From NCBI GenBank assembly GCA_013695335.1, contig JACDAR010000159.1, forward strand, positions 1-45,414: a stretch of 45,414 bases of DNA. The letters run 5' to 3'. A model generated the notes under the pieces. That model did no database searches and was not told where the DNA came from. It saw only the letters and a program-made list of their open reading frames with translations. The translations under genes and the position numbers were made by a program. Of the stretch, positions 1 to 7,817 are shown one piece after another. This DNA is from Rubrobacter sp. (GTDB lineage Bacteria > Actinomycetota > Rubrobacteria > Rubrobacterales > Rubrobacteraceae). How positions within the stretch are numbered: the stretch's first letter is position 1; each line of letters starts with the position of its first letter.

Positions 1-1181
1 ACTACGATCCCTACCGGGGCGTCGTATCGTTGGTCCGCCTGTTCGACGGCGAACTCAAGAAGGGCGACCGCGTCAGGGCGATGGGCTCCGATGAGGACTT
101 CGAGCTTCTCGAGGTCGGCTGCTATTCTCCCAAGCCGACGGCGCTGCCGGTGCTCGAGACAGGGGAGGTCGGGTACGTGATCGCCGGTCTCAAGGACATC
201 GAGGCGATGCGTGTTGGCGATACCGTGACGAGGGTCGAAGAACCGGCAGAGGAGCCGCTTCCCGGTTATACACAGGTCTTGCCGACCGTCTTCTCCGGGA
301 TCTATCCGACGGAGGGCGACGACTTCGAACGTCTGCGCGACGCGCTTTCCAAACTCCAGTTAAATGACGCATCGCTGTTCTTCGAACCGGAGAATTCGCG
401 TATGGGCTTCGGATTCCGGTGCGGGTTCCTGGGTTTGCTGCACATGGAGATCATTCAGGAGCGGCTGGAGCGGGAGTTCGATCTCGACCTGATCGCCTCC
501 TCGCCAAGCGTGCGATACGAGGTCGAGGTGGACGGGGAGACCCGAGAGATCACCAACCCCAGCGAGCTGCCGGAGGCGTTCGACGAGATCCGGGAGCCGA
601 TGGTGCGCGCCACGATCATCGCCCCCAACGACTATATCGGCGCCGTGATGGGTCTCTGCCACGAGAAGCGCGGCGTCTCGATCGGGATGGAGTATCTCTC
701 GACCCGGCGGGTCCAGCTCACCTACGATATGCCGCTTGCCGAGGTCATCACGGACTTCTTCGACGCCCTCAAGAGCCGTACCCGCGGCTACGCGTCATAC
801 GATTACGAGCGGAAAGACTACGAGCCTGCGGATCTGGTGAAGGTCGAGGTTCTCGTTTCGGGAGAGCCAGTGGACGCGCTCTCGATCATCGTCCACAGGG
901 ACAAGGCATATGCGCGTGGACGGGCGCTTGTGGAGAAACTGAAAGAGTTGATCCCACGCCAGAACTTCGAGGTTCCCGTGCAGGCTGCCGTCGGGAAGCG
1001 TGTGATCGCCCGCGAGACGGTTCGCGCCTACCGCAAGGACGTGACAGCCAAATGTTACGGCGGCGATATCTCCAGGAAGCGCAAGCTCCTGGAACAGCAG
1101 AAGGCAGGGAAGCGCCGCATGAAGCAGGTAGGGCGGGTGGAGATCCCGCAGGAAGCTTTCCTCGCGGCACTACGTATTTAG
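1..1181 (+). CDS. lepA: Elongation factor 4 (LepA), C-terminal part, 5'-truncated by window edge
   Basis: The frame is open from the first bases (reads [16 protein letters not shown]), so the gene begins outside the window; the track's start at 30 is only an internal GTG. LepA is a ribosome-associated translational GTPase that promotes back-translocation and helps 30S biogenesis. The G domain is missing here. What remains is domain II (DPYRGVV onward), the EF-G-like domains III and V ([22 protein letters not shown]) and the LepA-specific C-terminal domain, ending in the family's basic tail ([39 protein letters not shown]). There is no sign of frameshift. A TetR-P450 unit follows, 247 bp downstream. 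Family assignment is very secure. Confidence 0.97.
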   Translation, partial: YDPYRGVVSLVRLFDGELKKGDRVRAMGSDEDFELLEVGCYSPKPTALPVLETGEVGYVIAGLKDIEAMRVGDTVTRVEEPAEEPLPGYTQVLPTVFSGIYPTEGDDFERLRDALSKLQLNDASLFFEPENSRMGFGFRCGFLGLLHMEIIQERLEREFDLDLIASSPSVRYEVEVDGETREITNPSELPEAFDEIREPMVRATIIAPNDYIGAVMGLCHEKRGVSIGMEYLSTRRVQLTYDMPLAEVITDFFDALKSRTRGYASYDYERKDYEPADLVKVEVLVSGEPVDALSIIVHRDKAYARGRALVEKLKELIPRQNFEVPVQAAVGKRVIARETVRAYRKDVTAKCYGGDISRKRKLLEQQKAGKRRMKQVGRVEIPQEAFLAALRI

Positions 1182-1228
1182 GTTTCAGGCGACAGGTATC
1201 TCAGGCATCAGGATCTGGCCGAACCTCC
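1182..1228 (+). repeat. CAGGTATC/TTCAGG-type repeat after lepA
   Basis: Directly after the lepA stop the sequence is built of short CAGG-containing words (AGGTTTCAGG, CAGGTATCTCAGG, GCATCAGG). The word AGGTTTCAGG recurs at 7667, in the inverted-repeat element before phoH. It may be a decayed copy of a small dispersed repeat. No hairpin with a T-tract was found, so I do not call it a terminator. The rest of the gap up to the promoter at 1351 shows nothing recognisable. Confidence 0.35.
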
Positions 1229-1350
1229 TCCGTTACCGATAATGACCGGCATGTGAATGGAACAACTCCGGCGGAACCCGCGTGCGCGCATCGGGAAGCC
1301 GCGAGCGCACCCGACCAAGGACAACCACCACACCCCAAAACACGCAGCCC

Positions 1351-1379
1351 TTGACGAAATCCGCTGTCATAGGTACGAT
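1351..1379 (+). promoter_or_regulatory. Sigma-70-type promoter of the tetR-P450 unit
   Basis: TTGACG (-35, 1351-1356), a 17-bp spacer and TACGAT (-10, 1374-1379) form a near-consensus housekeeping promoter. It lies about 50 bp before the tetR start codon. The -10 element ends on the first base of a palindrome, so a repressor bound there would block transcription. Confidence 0.7.
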
Positions 1380-1412
1380 GAGCTATCGCTCAATAAAATG
1401 AGTAACTATTCA
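1379..1412. promoter_or_regulatory. Paired palindromic operators, probable TetR autoregulation site
   Basis: There are two 14-bp palindromes: TGAGCTATCGCTCA (1379-1392, 5-bp perfect arms) and TGAGTAACTATTCA (1399-1412, half-sites TGAnTA/TAnTCA). Their centres are 20 bp apart, about two helical turns, so two dimers could sit on the same face of the DNA. They overlap the -10 element and the likely transcription start of the TetR gene just downstream. This architecture is typical of autorepressed TetR genes. Binding itself is inferred. Confidence 0.55.
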
Positions 1413-1428
1413 AGAGGAGGTTTGAGCG

Positions 1429-2064
1429 GTGCCGGAGCCACGGGGGGACGGGGTGCGGGATCTGGTGGTCCGTGCCCGTCGGGAGCAGATCGTCGAGGCG
1501 GCCACGAGGGTCTTCGCGGAGAAGGGGTTTCGGCGCGCCACCACGAGGGAGGTGGCGCGAACGGCTGGTATCTCTGAGGGGACCATCTACAACTACTTCG
1601 AGGACAAGGATGCCATTCTGATGGCGATCCTCGACAGGTTGAACGAGACGGAGCGGCGAGCGGAAGACTTCGAGGAAGGGATGTCCACGGACTTCCGGGG
1701 TTTCCTCGAAGAGTACCTGCGTCGGCGCATGTCTTCGATCTGGGAGAGTCGGGAGGTATTTCGGGTAGTCCTCTCGGAGATGCTGGTGAACGCCGAGTTG
1801 CGCGAACGCTACCTCCGGCAGGTGGTGGAACCGGCCATGAGGATCGCCGAGGAGAACTTCCGGTCGAGGATGGAGCAAGGAGAGGTGCGGCAGACCGACG
1901 CGCCCCTGGCGATGAGGTCCGTTGCTGGGGCCGTGCTCGGGGTCTTGGTCTTGGGCTTGCTGGGTGACGAAGAGATAGGTTCGCGGTCGGATGAGGTGCC
2001 CGACGTCCTCGCCGGTCTGCTCATCCACGGCTTCGATGTGACCGAAGGAGGTCGAAATGAATAA
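1429..2064 (+). CDS. TetR/AcrR family transcriptional regulator
   Basis: A 211-aa protein starting at GTG 1429, behind a strong AGGAGG ribosome binding site. The N-terminal helix-turn-helix is canonical: [16 protein letters not shown], then [20 protein letters not shown] (about residues 38-58), then a variable all-helical ligand-binding/dimerisation domain with a hydrophobic stretch ([12 protein letters not shown]) near the C-terminus. It overlaps the downstream P450 gene by 8 nt, so the two are translated from one message and the regulator probably controls the P450 and itself through the palindromes at 1379-1412. The ligand cannot be read from sequence; it may be the P450 substrate or product. 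Confidence 0.93.
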   Translation: MPEPRGDGVRDLVVRARREQIVEAATRVFAEKGFRRATTREVARTAGISEGTIYNYFEDKDAILMAILDRLNETERRAEDFEEGMSTDFRGFLEEYLRRRMSSIWESREVFRVVLSEMLVNAELRERYLRQVVEPAMRIAEENFRSRMEQGEVRQTDAPLAMRSVAGAVLGVLVLGLLGDEEIGSRSDEVPDVLAGLLIHGFDVTEGGRNE

Positions 2065-3310
2065 GAGCGTGAACGAGACTGGCTCCGGCGAGATCGTCGC
2101 GCCCGACCTCGCGAGCCCGCGGTTCAAAGCGAATCCCCACCCGTTCTATGCGCGCCTGCGCGACGAAGCCCCCGTGTGGCGCACGACCCTGCGCGACCGG
2201 CGGACGGCTTGGTTGGTGACCCGCTACGAAGACGCGGCATGGGTGCTGAAGGACAAGGTCTTTGCCAAGGATCGGCTCAACGCGATGGACCGGGAGCAAC
2301 AGGCGCAGGCGCCATGGGTGCCGGGTTTTCTCAAGCCGTTGGAGCGCAACATGCTCGATCTGGACGACACGGACCACACGCGGCTGCGTGCCCTCGTCTC
2401 CAAAGCCTTCACTCCCCGCCTCATCGAACGGCTGCGGGGGCGGATCGAGGCGCTCTGCGAAGAGCTTCTCGACGCGATGGAACGAAAAAAGGAGCGCCGG
2501 GGCGAGGTCGAACTGGTCGCCGACTACGCGCTGCCTTTGCCGGCGACCGTGATCGCCGAACTACTGGGGGTGCCCGCGGAAGACCATGCGAAATTCCACA
2601 GGTGGTCTAGTAAGCTGGTCTCGGTATCCTCGCGCCGCGACATGCTGAGGTTTCTCCCCGCCGCGCTTTCGTTCGTGCGCTACCTGCGCAGGTTAGTCGA
2701 GCGGCGCCGCGCCAACCCCAGGGACGACCTTATCTCGGCGCTGATCCGGGCGGAGGAGGCGGGCGAAAAACTCAGCGAGGACGAGCTCCTGGCTATGGCG
2801 TTCCTGCTCCTTGTGGCCGGCCACGAGACCACCGTGAACCTGATCTCCGGCGGCACGCTCGCCCTCCTCGATCATCCCGCACAGATGGAGAGGCTCAGGC
2901 GCGAACCTTCGCTCGCAAAGCCGGCGGTCGAGGAGCTCCTACGTTACACAAGCCCCATAGAGATGGCGACCGAGCGTTACGCGCGCGAGGACGTGGAGAT
3001 CCAGAGCACGACGATACCGCGCGGTGAGATGGTCCTGGCGGTGCTTGGCTCCGCCAACCGCGACGGGCGGCACTTCGAGGACCCCGACGCCCTCGACTTC
3101 GCGCGAGATCCGAACCGGCACCTCGCCTTCGGGCGGGGAGGCGTGCATCATTGCCTGGGAGCGCCGCTTGCCCGGATGGAAGGGCAGATCGCCTTGAACG
3201 CCCTCCTGCGGCGCTTCCCGGAGGCACGCCTGACGGTGGAGCCCGAATCGCTGCGCTGGTGGCGGGGGTTGTTCTTGCGAGGTCTGGAGCGGCTGCCGCT
3301 CGTCATGTGA
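2057..3310 (+). CDS. Cytochrome P450 (bacterial class I type)
   Basis: A 417-aa soluble P450 that starts at ATG 2057 inside the end of tetR (RBS GGAGG). It carries the oxygen-activation I-helix motif AGHETT (about residue 253), the ExxR motif in EELLRY (about 291) and the heme-binding loop [16 protein letters not shown] (about 357-372) with the thiolate-ligand cysteine. There is no N-terminal membrane anchor. The style resembles CYP107/CYP109-like bacterial enzymes. It would hydroxylate a small hydrophobic substrate with electrons from a ferredoxin/reductase pair that is not encoded next to it. Substrate unknown. The tetR-P450 pair lies between lepA and hrcA, where many actinobacteria carry hemW. 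Confidence 0.95.
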   Translation: MNKSVNETGSGEIVAPDLASPRFKANPHPFYARLRDEAPVWRTTLRDRRTAWLVTRYEDAAWVLKDKVFAKDRLNAMDREQQAQAPWVPGFLKPLERNMLDLDDTDHTRLRALVSKAFTPRLIERLRGRIEALCEELLDAMERKKERRGEVELVADYALPLPATVIAELLGVPAEDHAKFHRWSSKLVSVSSRRDMLRFLPAALSFVRYLRRLVERRRANPRDDLISALIRAEEAGEKLSEDELLAMAFLLLVAGHETTVNLISGGTLALLDHPAQMERLRREPSLAKPAVEELLRYTSPIEMATERYAREDVEIQSTTIPRGEMVLAVLGSANRDGRHFEDPDALDFARDPNRHLAFGRGGVHHCLGAPLARMEGQIALNALLRRFPEARLTVEPESLRWWRGLFLRGLERLPLVM

Positions 3311-3565
3311 GATAGTTTTGGGGAAGGTTGGCGTTGTTGTGTCGGCGTTGAGCCGCACGCGGAAACGCAGGCGAACCGCACCAACCCGATCGATCTTATA
3401 CATGGCTCCAGCCAAATGCGCTCCAGCCATATGCCGGGCATCTTCTGGTGAGGTCTGATGGATACGCCGAATATGCACTCCATACTCCAGAACCCATGAA
3501 CGATGGAACCCTCACTGGAAAAGGCATAGCGCTGGAAACACGGCTCATCATGGTAAAATCAGGAA
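3311..3565. other. Intergenic region between P450 and hrcA, with a 15-bp tandem duplication
   Basis: This gap has lower GC than its neighbours and no supportable ORF. It contains a tandem repeat of GCTCCAGCCAAATGC (3405-3419) and GCTCCAGCCATATGC (3420-3434), one mismatch. I looked for a CIRCE element (TTAGCACTC-N9-GAGTGCTAA) ahead of hrcA and found none. Confidence 0.6.
3554..3559 (+). promoter_or_regulatory. Possible -10 element giving a leaderless or near-leaderless hrcA mRNA
   Basis: TAAAAT at 3554-3559 fits a -10 hexamer. The hrcA GTG begins 7 nt further on, so transcription would start at or very near the start codon. No good -35 is present (the best is TGGAAA with a short 15-bp spacer). 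Leaderless mRNAs are common in actinobacteria, but this is inference from spacing. Confidence 0.3.
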
Positions 3566-4585
3566 GTGATGACGCTGTCTGACAGGCAACGCGAGATATT
3601 TCTGAGAACGCTGGAGCTTTACATTTCCACAGGCGCTCCAGTGGGCAGCCACGCCCTCGCGGATGTGGTGGATGCGAGCAGCTCGACCATCCGGGCTGAA
3701 CTTTCCAACCTGGAGAACGGCGGCTTTCTAACCCACCCGCACACTTCCGCCGGAAGGGTGCCAACTGACGTTGGCTACCGTTTCTACGTGGATGCCCTCA
3801 TAGCGGGAGAGCCTGACGAGGGAGCCCGCTTCGTGGCCCCTGAAGACGCTGGAAACGTGGACGAGCTTTTGCGGGGCGTATCAGAGGGGATGAGCGAGGT
3901 TACGCGCCTTCTGGCCGTCGTGGCAGGGCCGAGCGCGCTCGGAGATTCCCTTTCCAGGGTGGACTGCCTGCGTCTCAGGGAAGACGTTCTCCTGCTTGTC
4001 GTCTCCATGGAGAGTGGGGCGTCTTCGAGCACCACCGTGACGTTGCCCGCCCCGGTCGATGAGGATGAGACCCGCGAGCTTATCTCCTCGCTGAACGCCT
4101 GGCTCGGCGGAAGGCCGCTCGGCGCTGACCTCGAACTGGCGACCGCAGGAAGGGCGCTCTCGGACCACAGTCCGTTCGTCGTCGGCGCAGTCCTTGAGGC
4201 GGTTCAGGTGTTGAGCCGGGCCTCGGAGCGCGGCGTGTTCGTGCAGGGTGTATCCGCCTTGCTCGCCCGCCTGGACGACCTGGACCCATCTAGCCTCGCA
4301 GCGGTCATCGAGATCTTCGAGCGCCGCCGCTGGCTGCTGCGCCTGATGGGCGATGCCCTCGCGAGGTCCGTATCGCGCAGCGGGGTAGTCGTTTCCATCG
4401 GCACGGAGAGCGGTTTCTACAATCTTGCCGGAACGAGCCTCGTAGCGGCCGCGTACAGCCACCGCGAGCGCCCGTTCGGCGTGGTCAGCCTCATCGGGCC
4501 GAAGCGCATGGACTACGACGCCGCCATCACCACCGTACGTTCCGCTGCCGCAGCCCTGACCGACCGGTTGAGCACCAGCTTCTAG
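3566..4585 (+). CDS. hrcA: Heat-inducible transcription repressor HrcA
   Basis: 339 aa from GTG 3566 (ATG 3569 is an equivalent alternative). HrcA represses chaperone operons by binding CIRCE elements and is activated by GroEL. The winged-helix N-terminus is typical (LSDRQREIFLRTLELYI, GAPVGSHALAD, SSSTIRAELSNLE, GFLTHPHTSAGRVPTD at about 1-70), followed by the GAF-like domain with the family's late motif (SVSIGTESGFYN-like: VVSIGTESGFYNLAG) and the C-terminal IGPKRMDYDAAITTV. dnaJ starts 2 nt after the stop, so the two are one operon, without the grpE-dnaK genes that often sit between them. No CIRCE was seen upstream, so its targets (groES/groEL, perhaps dnaK) must be elsewhere. Confidence 0.96.
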   Translation: MMTLSDRQREIFLRTLELYISTGAPVGSHALADVVDASSSTIRAELSNLENGGFLTHPHTSAGRVPTDVGYRFYVDALIAGEPDEGARFVAPEDAGNVDELLRGVSEGMSEVTRLLAVVAGPSALGDSLSRVDCLRLREDVLLLVVSMESGASSSTTVTLPAPVDEDETRELISSLNAWLGGRPLGADLELATAGRALSDHSPFVVGAVLEAVQVLSRASERGVFVQGVSALLARLDDLDPSSLAAVIEIFERRRWLLRLMGDALARSVSRSGVVVSIGTESGFYNLAGTSLVAAAYSHRERPFGVVSLIGPKRMDYDAAITTVRSAAAALTDRLSTSF

Positions 4586-4587
4586 GG

Positions 4588-5724
4588 ATGGCGACGAAGC
4601 ACGATTACTACGAAGTCCTCGGGCTGTCTCGTGAAGCGTCGGAGGCGGAGATCAAAAAGTCCTACCGCCGCCTCGCCCGCTCCCATCACCCCGACGCCAA
4701 CCCCAACGACCCTGGCGCCGAGGAACGCTTCAAGGAACTCACCGAAGCCTACGAAGTTCTCTCCAACGCCGACTCGCGCCGCGCCTACGATACCTACGGG
4801 CATCAGGTTCCCAGGGGCGGTGGGGCCGGAGGTTATCCCGGCGGCGGCGAACAGTTCGGCGGCTTCGAAGATATCTTCGAGGCTTTCTTCGGCGACCGTT
4901 CCTCCTTCGGCTCCTCGTTCTTCGGCTCCGGCTCCCGCGGCCCCAGTCGCGGCGGTGACGTTGAAGTAGAGGTTGACATTTCTCTACGGGAGGCGGCATT
5001 CGGGACAGAACGTGAAGTTAATGTTCAGGTCGTCAAGAATTGTTCGGTTTGCGACGGCGTGGGGGGGACTGAATCCCACACGTGTGGGACGTGTGGTGGC
5101 GCGGGGGCCGTGCGGTCTGTTCGGGAGAGCATCCTGGGACAGATGGTGACGACCCAGCCGTGTTCCGCGTGCGGCGGTCGGGGTAGGATCATCGACGTGT
5201 CCTGCGAAAATTGCCGGGGGAGCGGGCGTATCTCGGAAATCGAGACCCGGAACCTGCGTATACCGGAGGGGATCGAGGACGGCATGCGCCTCCGCGTCTC
5301 CGGCGCCGGGCACGTTGGAGAGGCTGGCGCCCCGTCAGGCGACCTGTACGTGACGATCAAGGTTAGCGAGGACGAGGATCTCATGCGCGATGGGGAAGAT
5401 CTCGTGCATCGGTTGACCGTCAACGTCGTCGAGGCGGCCCTGGGGACGGAACGCGAGATCCCGACCCTGAATGGAGCGTCTGAGGTAAGGATCGAACCAG
5501 GAACCCAGCCTGGCGCGACGCTGCGGCTGCGGGGAGAGGGGATGCCGAGGTTGAGGCGCAGGGGACGCGGGGATCTCAAGGTAGTCGTTGACGTGCTCGT
5601 GCCCACGCGGCTCTCCGAAGAGCAGCGGGAGCTTCTTGAGAAGTTCGACGCGGCGAGCGGCCACGAGACTTACAATGGCACTGGTGGCTCCTTCTTCGAC
5701 CGTCTCAGGGGCGTCTTCCGATAG
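4588..5724 (+). CDS. dnaJ: Chaperone protein DnaJ (Hsp40)
   Basis: A 378-aa full-length type I J-protein, co-chaperone of DnaK that stimulates its ATPase and delivers unfolded clients. The J domain (1-70) has YYEVLGLSREAS and the essential HPD in SHHPDANP. A Gly/Phe-rich linker follows (GGAGGYPGGGEQFGGF, about 75-115). Four zinc-finger repeats CxxCxGxG (CSVCDGVG, CGTCGGAG, CSACGGRG, CENCRGSG; about 153-210) and two beta-sandwich C-terminal domains complete it. It is coupled to hrcA (2-nt gap). Its stop codon overlaps the AGGAG that probably serves the following rsmE gene. No dnaK/grpE lie nearby, so this may be the second DnaJ (DnaJ2) often found in actinobacteria. Confidence 0.97.
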   Translation: MATKHDYYEVLGLSREASEAEIKKSYRRLARSHHPDANPNDPGAEERFKELTEAYEVLSNADSRRAYDTYGHQVPRGGGAGGYPGGGEQFGGFEDIFEAFFGDRSSFGSSFFGSGSRGPSRGGDVEVEVDISLREAAFGTEREVNVQVVKNCSVCDGVGGTESHTCGTCGGAGAVRSVRESILGQMVTTQPCSACGGRGRIIDVSCENCRGSGRISEIETRNLRIPEGIEDGMRLRVSGAGHVGEAGAPSGDLYVTIKVSEDEDLMRDGEDLVHRLTVNVVEAALGTEREIPTLNGASEVRIEPGTQPGATLRLRGEGMPRLRRRGRGDLKVVVDVLVPTRLSEEQRELLEKFDAASGHETYNGTGGSFFDRLRGVFR

Positions 5725-5732
5725 GAGCCGGT

Positions 5733-6461
5733 ATCTCCCGATCCCCGATCACGCGCATCTTTCTGAACTTCACCGTGGAACCAGGCGGCGCCTTCGGTCT
5801 TCCCCCGGAAGAGGCGCATCACGTCTCGAAGGTCTTGCGTGCCAGGAGCGGAGATGTATTCGAGGCTGTGGACGCTGATAAACGGTTGTTTCTGGTCGAG
5901 CTACGCGATGGGAGTGAGGCTACTGTTCTGGAGGAGCTGGCCGCGCCGGAGGGAAGCGGGGCGCGGGTGGTTCTGTATCAGGCTGTGCCGAAGGGTCGTC
6001 ACATGGACCTCGTCGTGGAGAAGGCCACGGAGATCGGGGTTGACCGCATTGTCCCACTGGTCACGGATCGGGGCGTAGTTCGGATGGATAACGCGGCAGG
6101 TAAGGTCGAGCGGTGGCGGCGGGTGGCACAAGCTGCGGCCAGGCAATCCCTCCAGTTGCGAATACCGGAGGTGGGAGGGCCTGTGGCTTTCCCAGGGGCC
6201 GTGAAGGAGGCTGGCGAAGAGGGTGTGCTGCTGCACAACGGCGAAGGACTTCCCAGGTTGGAAGACGCGCTGGGTGTGGGGGGGACGAGCCTGTTCGTCG
6301 GACCCGAAGGTGGATGGAGTGGGGCTGAGATCTCACTGGCCGGGGAGATCGGTCTGAAGTTCGGGCAACTCGGGCCATACCGACTCCGCAGCGAGACCGC
6401 GGGCGTGGTTGCGGTGGCGCGGGCGATGGCGACGCTCGAAGCTGCGGTGGAGCATACTTAG
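5733..6461 (+). CDS. rsmE: 16S rRNA (uracil1498-N3)-methyltransferase RsmE; start codon non-standard or unresolved
   Basis: RsmE methylates U1498 in the 30S decoding centre using SAM. The SPOUT C-terminal core is clear: YQAVPKGRHMDLVVEKATEIG, VDRIVPLVTDRG, RWRRVAQAAARQS, LFVGPEGGWSGAEI and LGPYRLRSETA. The track starts at GTG 5775, but the frame stays open upstream and reads ITRIFLNFTVEPGGAFGLPP, which matches the family's N-terminal PUA-like opening (xRFFV...HHVSKVLR). No ATG, GTG or TTG exists in this frame between the upstream stop and 5775. An AGGAG (5723-5727) lies 5 nt before an ATC at 5733, and another ATC at 5748 would give M-TRIFLNF. I place the start at 5733 tentatively (242 aa). 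A base error or a real rare start are both possible. Confidence 0.9.
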   Translation: MSRSPITRIFLNFTVEPGGAFGLPPEEAHHVSKVLRARSGDVFEAVDADKRLFLVELRDGSEATVLEELAAPEGSGARVVLYQAVPKGRHMDLVVEKATEIGVDRIVPLVTDRGVVRMDNAAGKVERWRRVAQAAARQSLQLRIPEVGGPVAFPGAVKEAGEEGVLLHNGEGLPRLEDALGVGGTSLFVGPEGGWSGAEISLAGEIGLKFGQLGPYRLRSETAGVVAVARAMATLEAAVEHT

Positions 6462-6482
6462 TCGCAGGGAAGGAGAGCCTTT

Positions 6483-6827
6483 ATGGATGAGAAAGATTGT
6501 TTGTTCTGCAAAATAGTACGCAAGGAGATGGACTCGAATGTGGTGTACGAGGACGATGAGGTCTTCGCGTTCGAGGATATAAACGGTCGTGCGCCGGTAC
6601 ACGTCCTCGTCGTGCCAAGGCAGCACGTCGCCAACCTGGAGGAGATCGGGGCGTTGCCAGACAGGGTGACCAAGCGGCTCTTCGAGGTGGCGAGCGAGAT
6701 TGCGAGGAAGCTCGGCGTCCTGGACGGTGGATACGCGGTGAGGATCAACAACGGCAAGGACGCGGGGCAGGAAATATTTCACCTTCACCTCCACGTTATA
6801 GGGGGCAAGAGATTGGGAATGCCGTGA
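6483..6827 (+). CDS. HIT family (HinT-like) nucleotide-binding protein
   Basis: A 114-aa histidine-triad protein, probably a purine nucleoside phosphoramidase/AMP-lysine hydrolase of the HinT branch. It opens DCLFCKIVRKEMDSNVVYEDD, the family's usual zinc-associated CxxC start, has the substrate loop DINGRAPVHVLVVPRQHV, and ends in the catalytic HxHxHxx motif HLHLHVIGG (about 99-107). ATG 6483 follows an AAGGAG ribosome binding site. The stop overlaps the yqeY start by 4 nt (GTGA), so the two are co-translated. Confidence 0.96.
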   Translation: MDEKDCLFCKIVRKEMDSNVVYEDDEVFAFEDINGRAPVHVLVVPRQHVANLEEIGALPDRVTKRLFEVASEIARKLGVLDGGYAVRINNGKDAGQEIFHLHLHVIGGKRLGMP

Positions 6828-7267
6828 GTATCGCGGAGCGGTTACAGCAGGATACGAAGACTGCCATGCGCGCACGCGACAGGGACCGCCTGGGAACCCT
6901 GCGGATGCTCAACGCCGCGCTGAAGAACGGTGAGATCGAAGCCGGAAGGGCCCTCTCGGAAGATGAGGAACAGGTGATCCTGCGCCGCCAACTCAAGCAG
7001 CGCGAGGAATCCGCCGAGGCGTTTCGCAAAGCCGGACGCCAGGAACAGGCCGATTCGGAGGCGGCGGAGGCCGAGGTAGTGCGGGAATATTTGCCAGCCC
7101 GCCTATCCGCGGAACAGTTGGAGGGGATCGTGGATCATGCGATAAAGGACACTGGCGCATCCGGGATGAAGGACATGGGAGCCGTCATGGGCCGGGCCAC
7201 GGCGCTTGCGGAAAGAAGGGTGGAGGGCCGCCAGCTCGCCGCCCTGGTACGGAACAGGTTGCAGTGA
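6824..7267 (+). CDS. yqeY: GatB/YqeY domain-containing protein
   Basis: A 147-aa protein of the YqeY family, which resembles the tRNA-binding tail of the amidotransferase subunit GatB. It reads SIAERLQQDTKTAMRARDRDRLGTLRMLNAALKN, then DDEEQVILRRQLKQREESAEAFRKAGR, then EYLPARLSAEQLEGIV and the final domain GMKDMGAVMGRATALAERRVEGRQLAALVRNRL, all family signatures. The start is GTG, overlapping the HIT gene. Its role is not firmly established; a link to tRNA or amidotransferase function is inferred from homology. Confidence 0.93.
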   Translation: MSIAERLQQDTKTAMRARDRDRLGTLRMLNAALKNGEIEAGRALSEDEEQVILRRQLKQREESAEAFRKAGRQEQADSEAAEAEVVREYLPARLSAEQLEGIVDHAIKDTGASGMKDMGAVMGRATALAERRVEGRQLAALVRNRLQ

Positions 7268-7297
7268 AGGTGAGCATATTTGGCAGCACCTAGCAAC

Positions 7298-7313
7298 ACT
7301 CGTACTTCCGAGT
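7298..7313 (+). promoter_or_regulatory. Small hairpin between yqeY and the 97-aa gene
   Basis: ACTCG-tacttc-CGAGT forms a 5-bp stem, extendable with a 2-nt bulge to GCAAC/GTTGC. No T-run follows, so it is a weak terminator candidate at best. It might separate the yqeY message from the next gene or lie in that gene's leader. Confidence 0.25.
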
Positions 7314-7344
7314 TGCCTGCACTACCGCAGGAAGGAGGAAACAA

Positions 7345-7638
7345 ATGAAGTTGGATGGGAAAGGACGTCCTTATGGACAGGTCCGAACCCTAATCGAGTC
7401 ATTGGGCGGCAAGATGAAGTGGCTGCCTGGTGGAGGAGCCGGTGGAGCCTGGGAGCTAACGCTGGGTGAATACGCGCACCTTGTGGAGGTGCGTGACGAT
7501 AATGCGAATGCACTCGACCGGCTATATGTTCCGGCGGTCCAGAACCCGCAGAAGATTGGAGACTATCCCCCAGACCCGAATGCCGAGTTGGTGGACGATG
7601 CCCCGGAGCGGCTTGTACGGCTGCTGTTCAGAGGCTAG
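7345..7638 (+). CDS. Hypothetical protein, 97 aa
   Basis: I do not recognise this family. The reading frame is well supported: an unusually good GAAGGAGGA ribosome binding site sits 6-7 nt before ATG 7345, and composition is like a real gene. The protein is small, soluble and acidic, with a Gly-rich centre (WLPGGGAGGAWELTLGEYAH) followed by a predicted beta-strand/helix stretch (LVEVRDDNANALDRLYVP) and a Pro/Asp-rich tail ending VRLLFRG. No transmembrane segment, signal peptide or cysteine is present. It sits alone between yqeY and phoH, separated by 77 bp and 179 bp, so it may be its own transcription unit. Confidence 0.75.
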   Translation: MKLDGKGRPYGQVRTLIESLGGKMKWLPGGGAGGAWELTLGEYAHLVEVRDDNANALDRLYVPAVQNPQKIGDYPPDPNAELVDDAPERLVRLLFRG

Positions 7639-7666
7639 TGATATGCGTCTCACTTCATTAGGCTAC

Positions 7667-7803
7667 AGGTTTCAGGTATCAGGAAAAGACCTGCTACTGA
7701 CGGTACCTGGATGAGATGGGTGCGGGATTGGCCTTACGGCCGGGTGCCCTCGCGCCAGCGCATGACTGTTTCGCGGCGGGCGAGAAGCTGATACCTGAAT
7801 CCT
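7667..7803. repeat. Inverted-repeat element before phoH (TTCAGGTATCAG / CTGATACCTGAA)
   Basis: TTCAGGTATCAG at 7671-7682 is repeated exactly in inverted orientation (CTGATACCTGAA, 7788-7799). With one mismatch the arms extend to AGG(T/A)TTCAGGTATCAG, about 16 bp. They enclose 105 bp with no convincing gene. The left arm's AGGTTTCAGG also occurs after lepA at 1180-1190. This could be a small non-autonomous repeat unit (MITE- or REP-like). The right arm ends just before the phoH ribosome binding site. Confidence 0.5.
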
Positions 7804-7817
7804 ACGAGAAAGGAGCA

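Noticed and set aside
419-1354. 311-aa ORF overlapping lepA
   Set aside because: Arg/Gly/Ala-rich shadow translation in another frame of lepA; no family signal.
3311-3565. CIRCE element upstream of hrcA
   Set aside because: Only a lone GCACTC near 3475; no matching GAGTGC partner at the required spacing.
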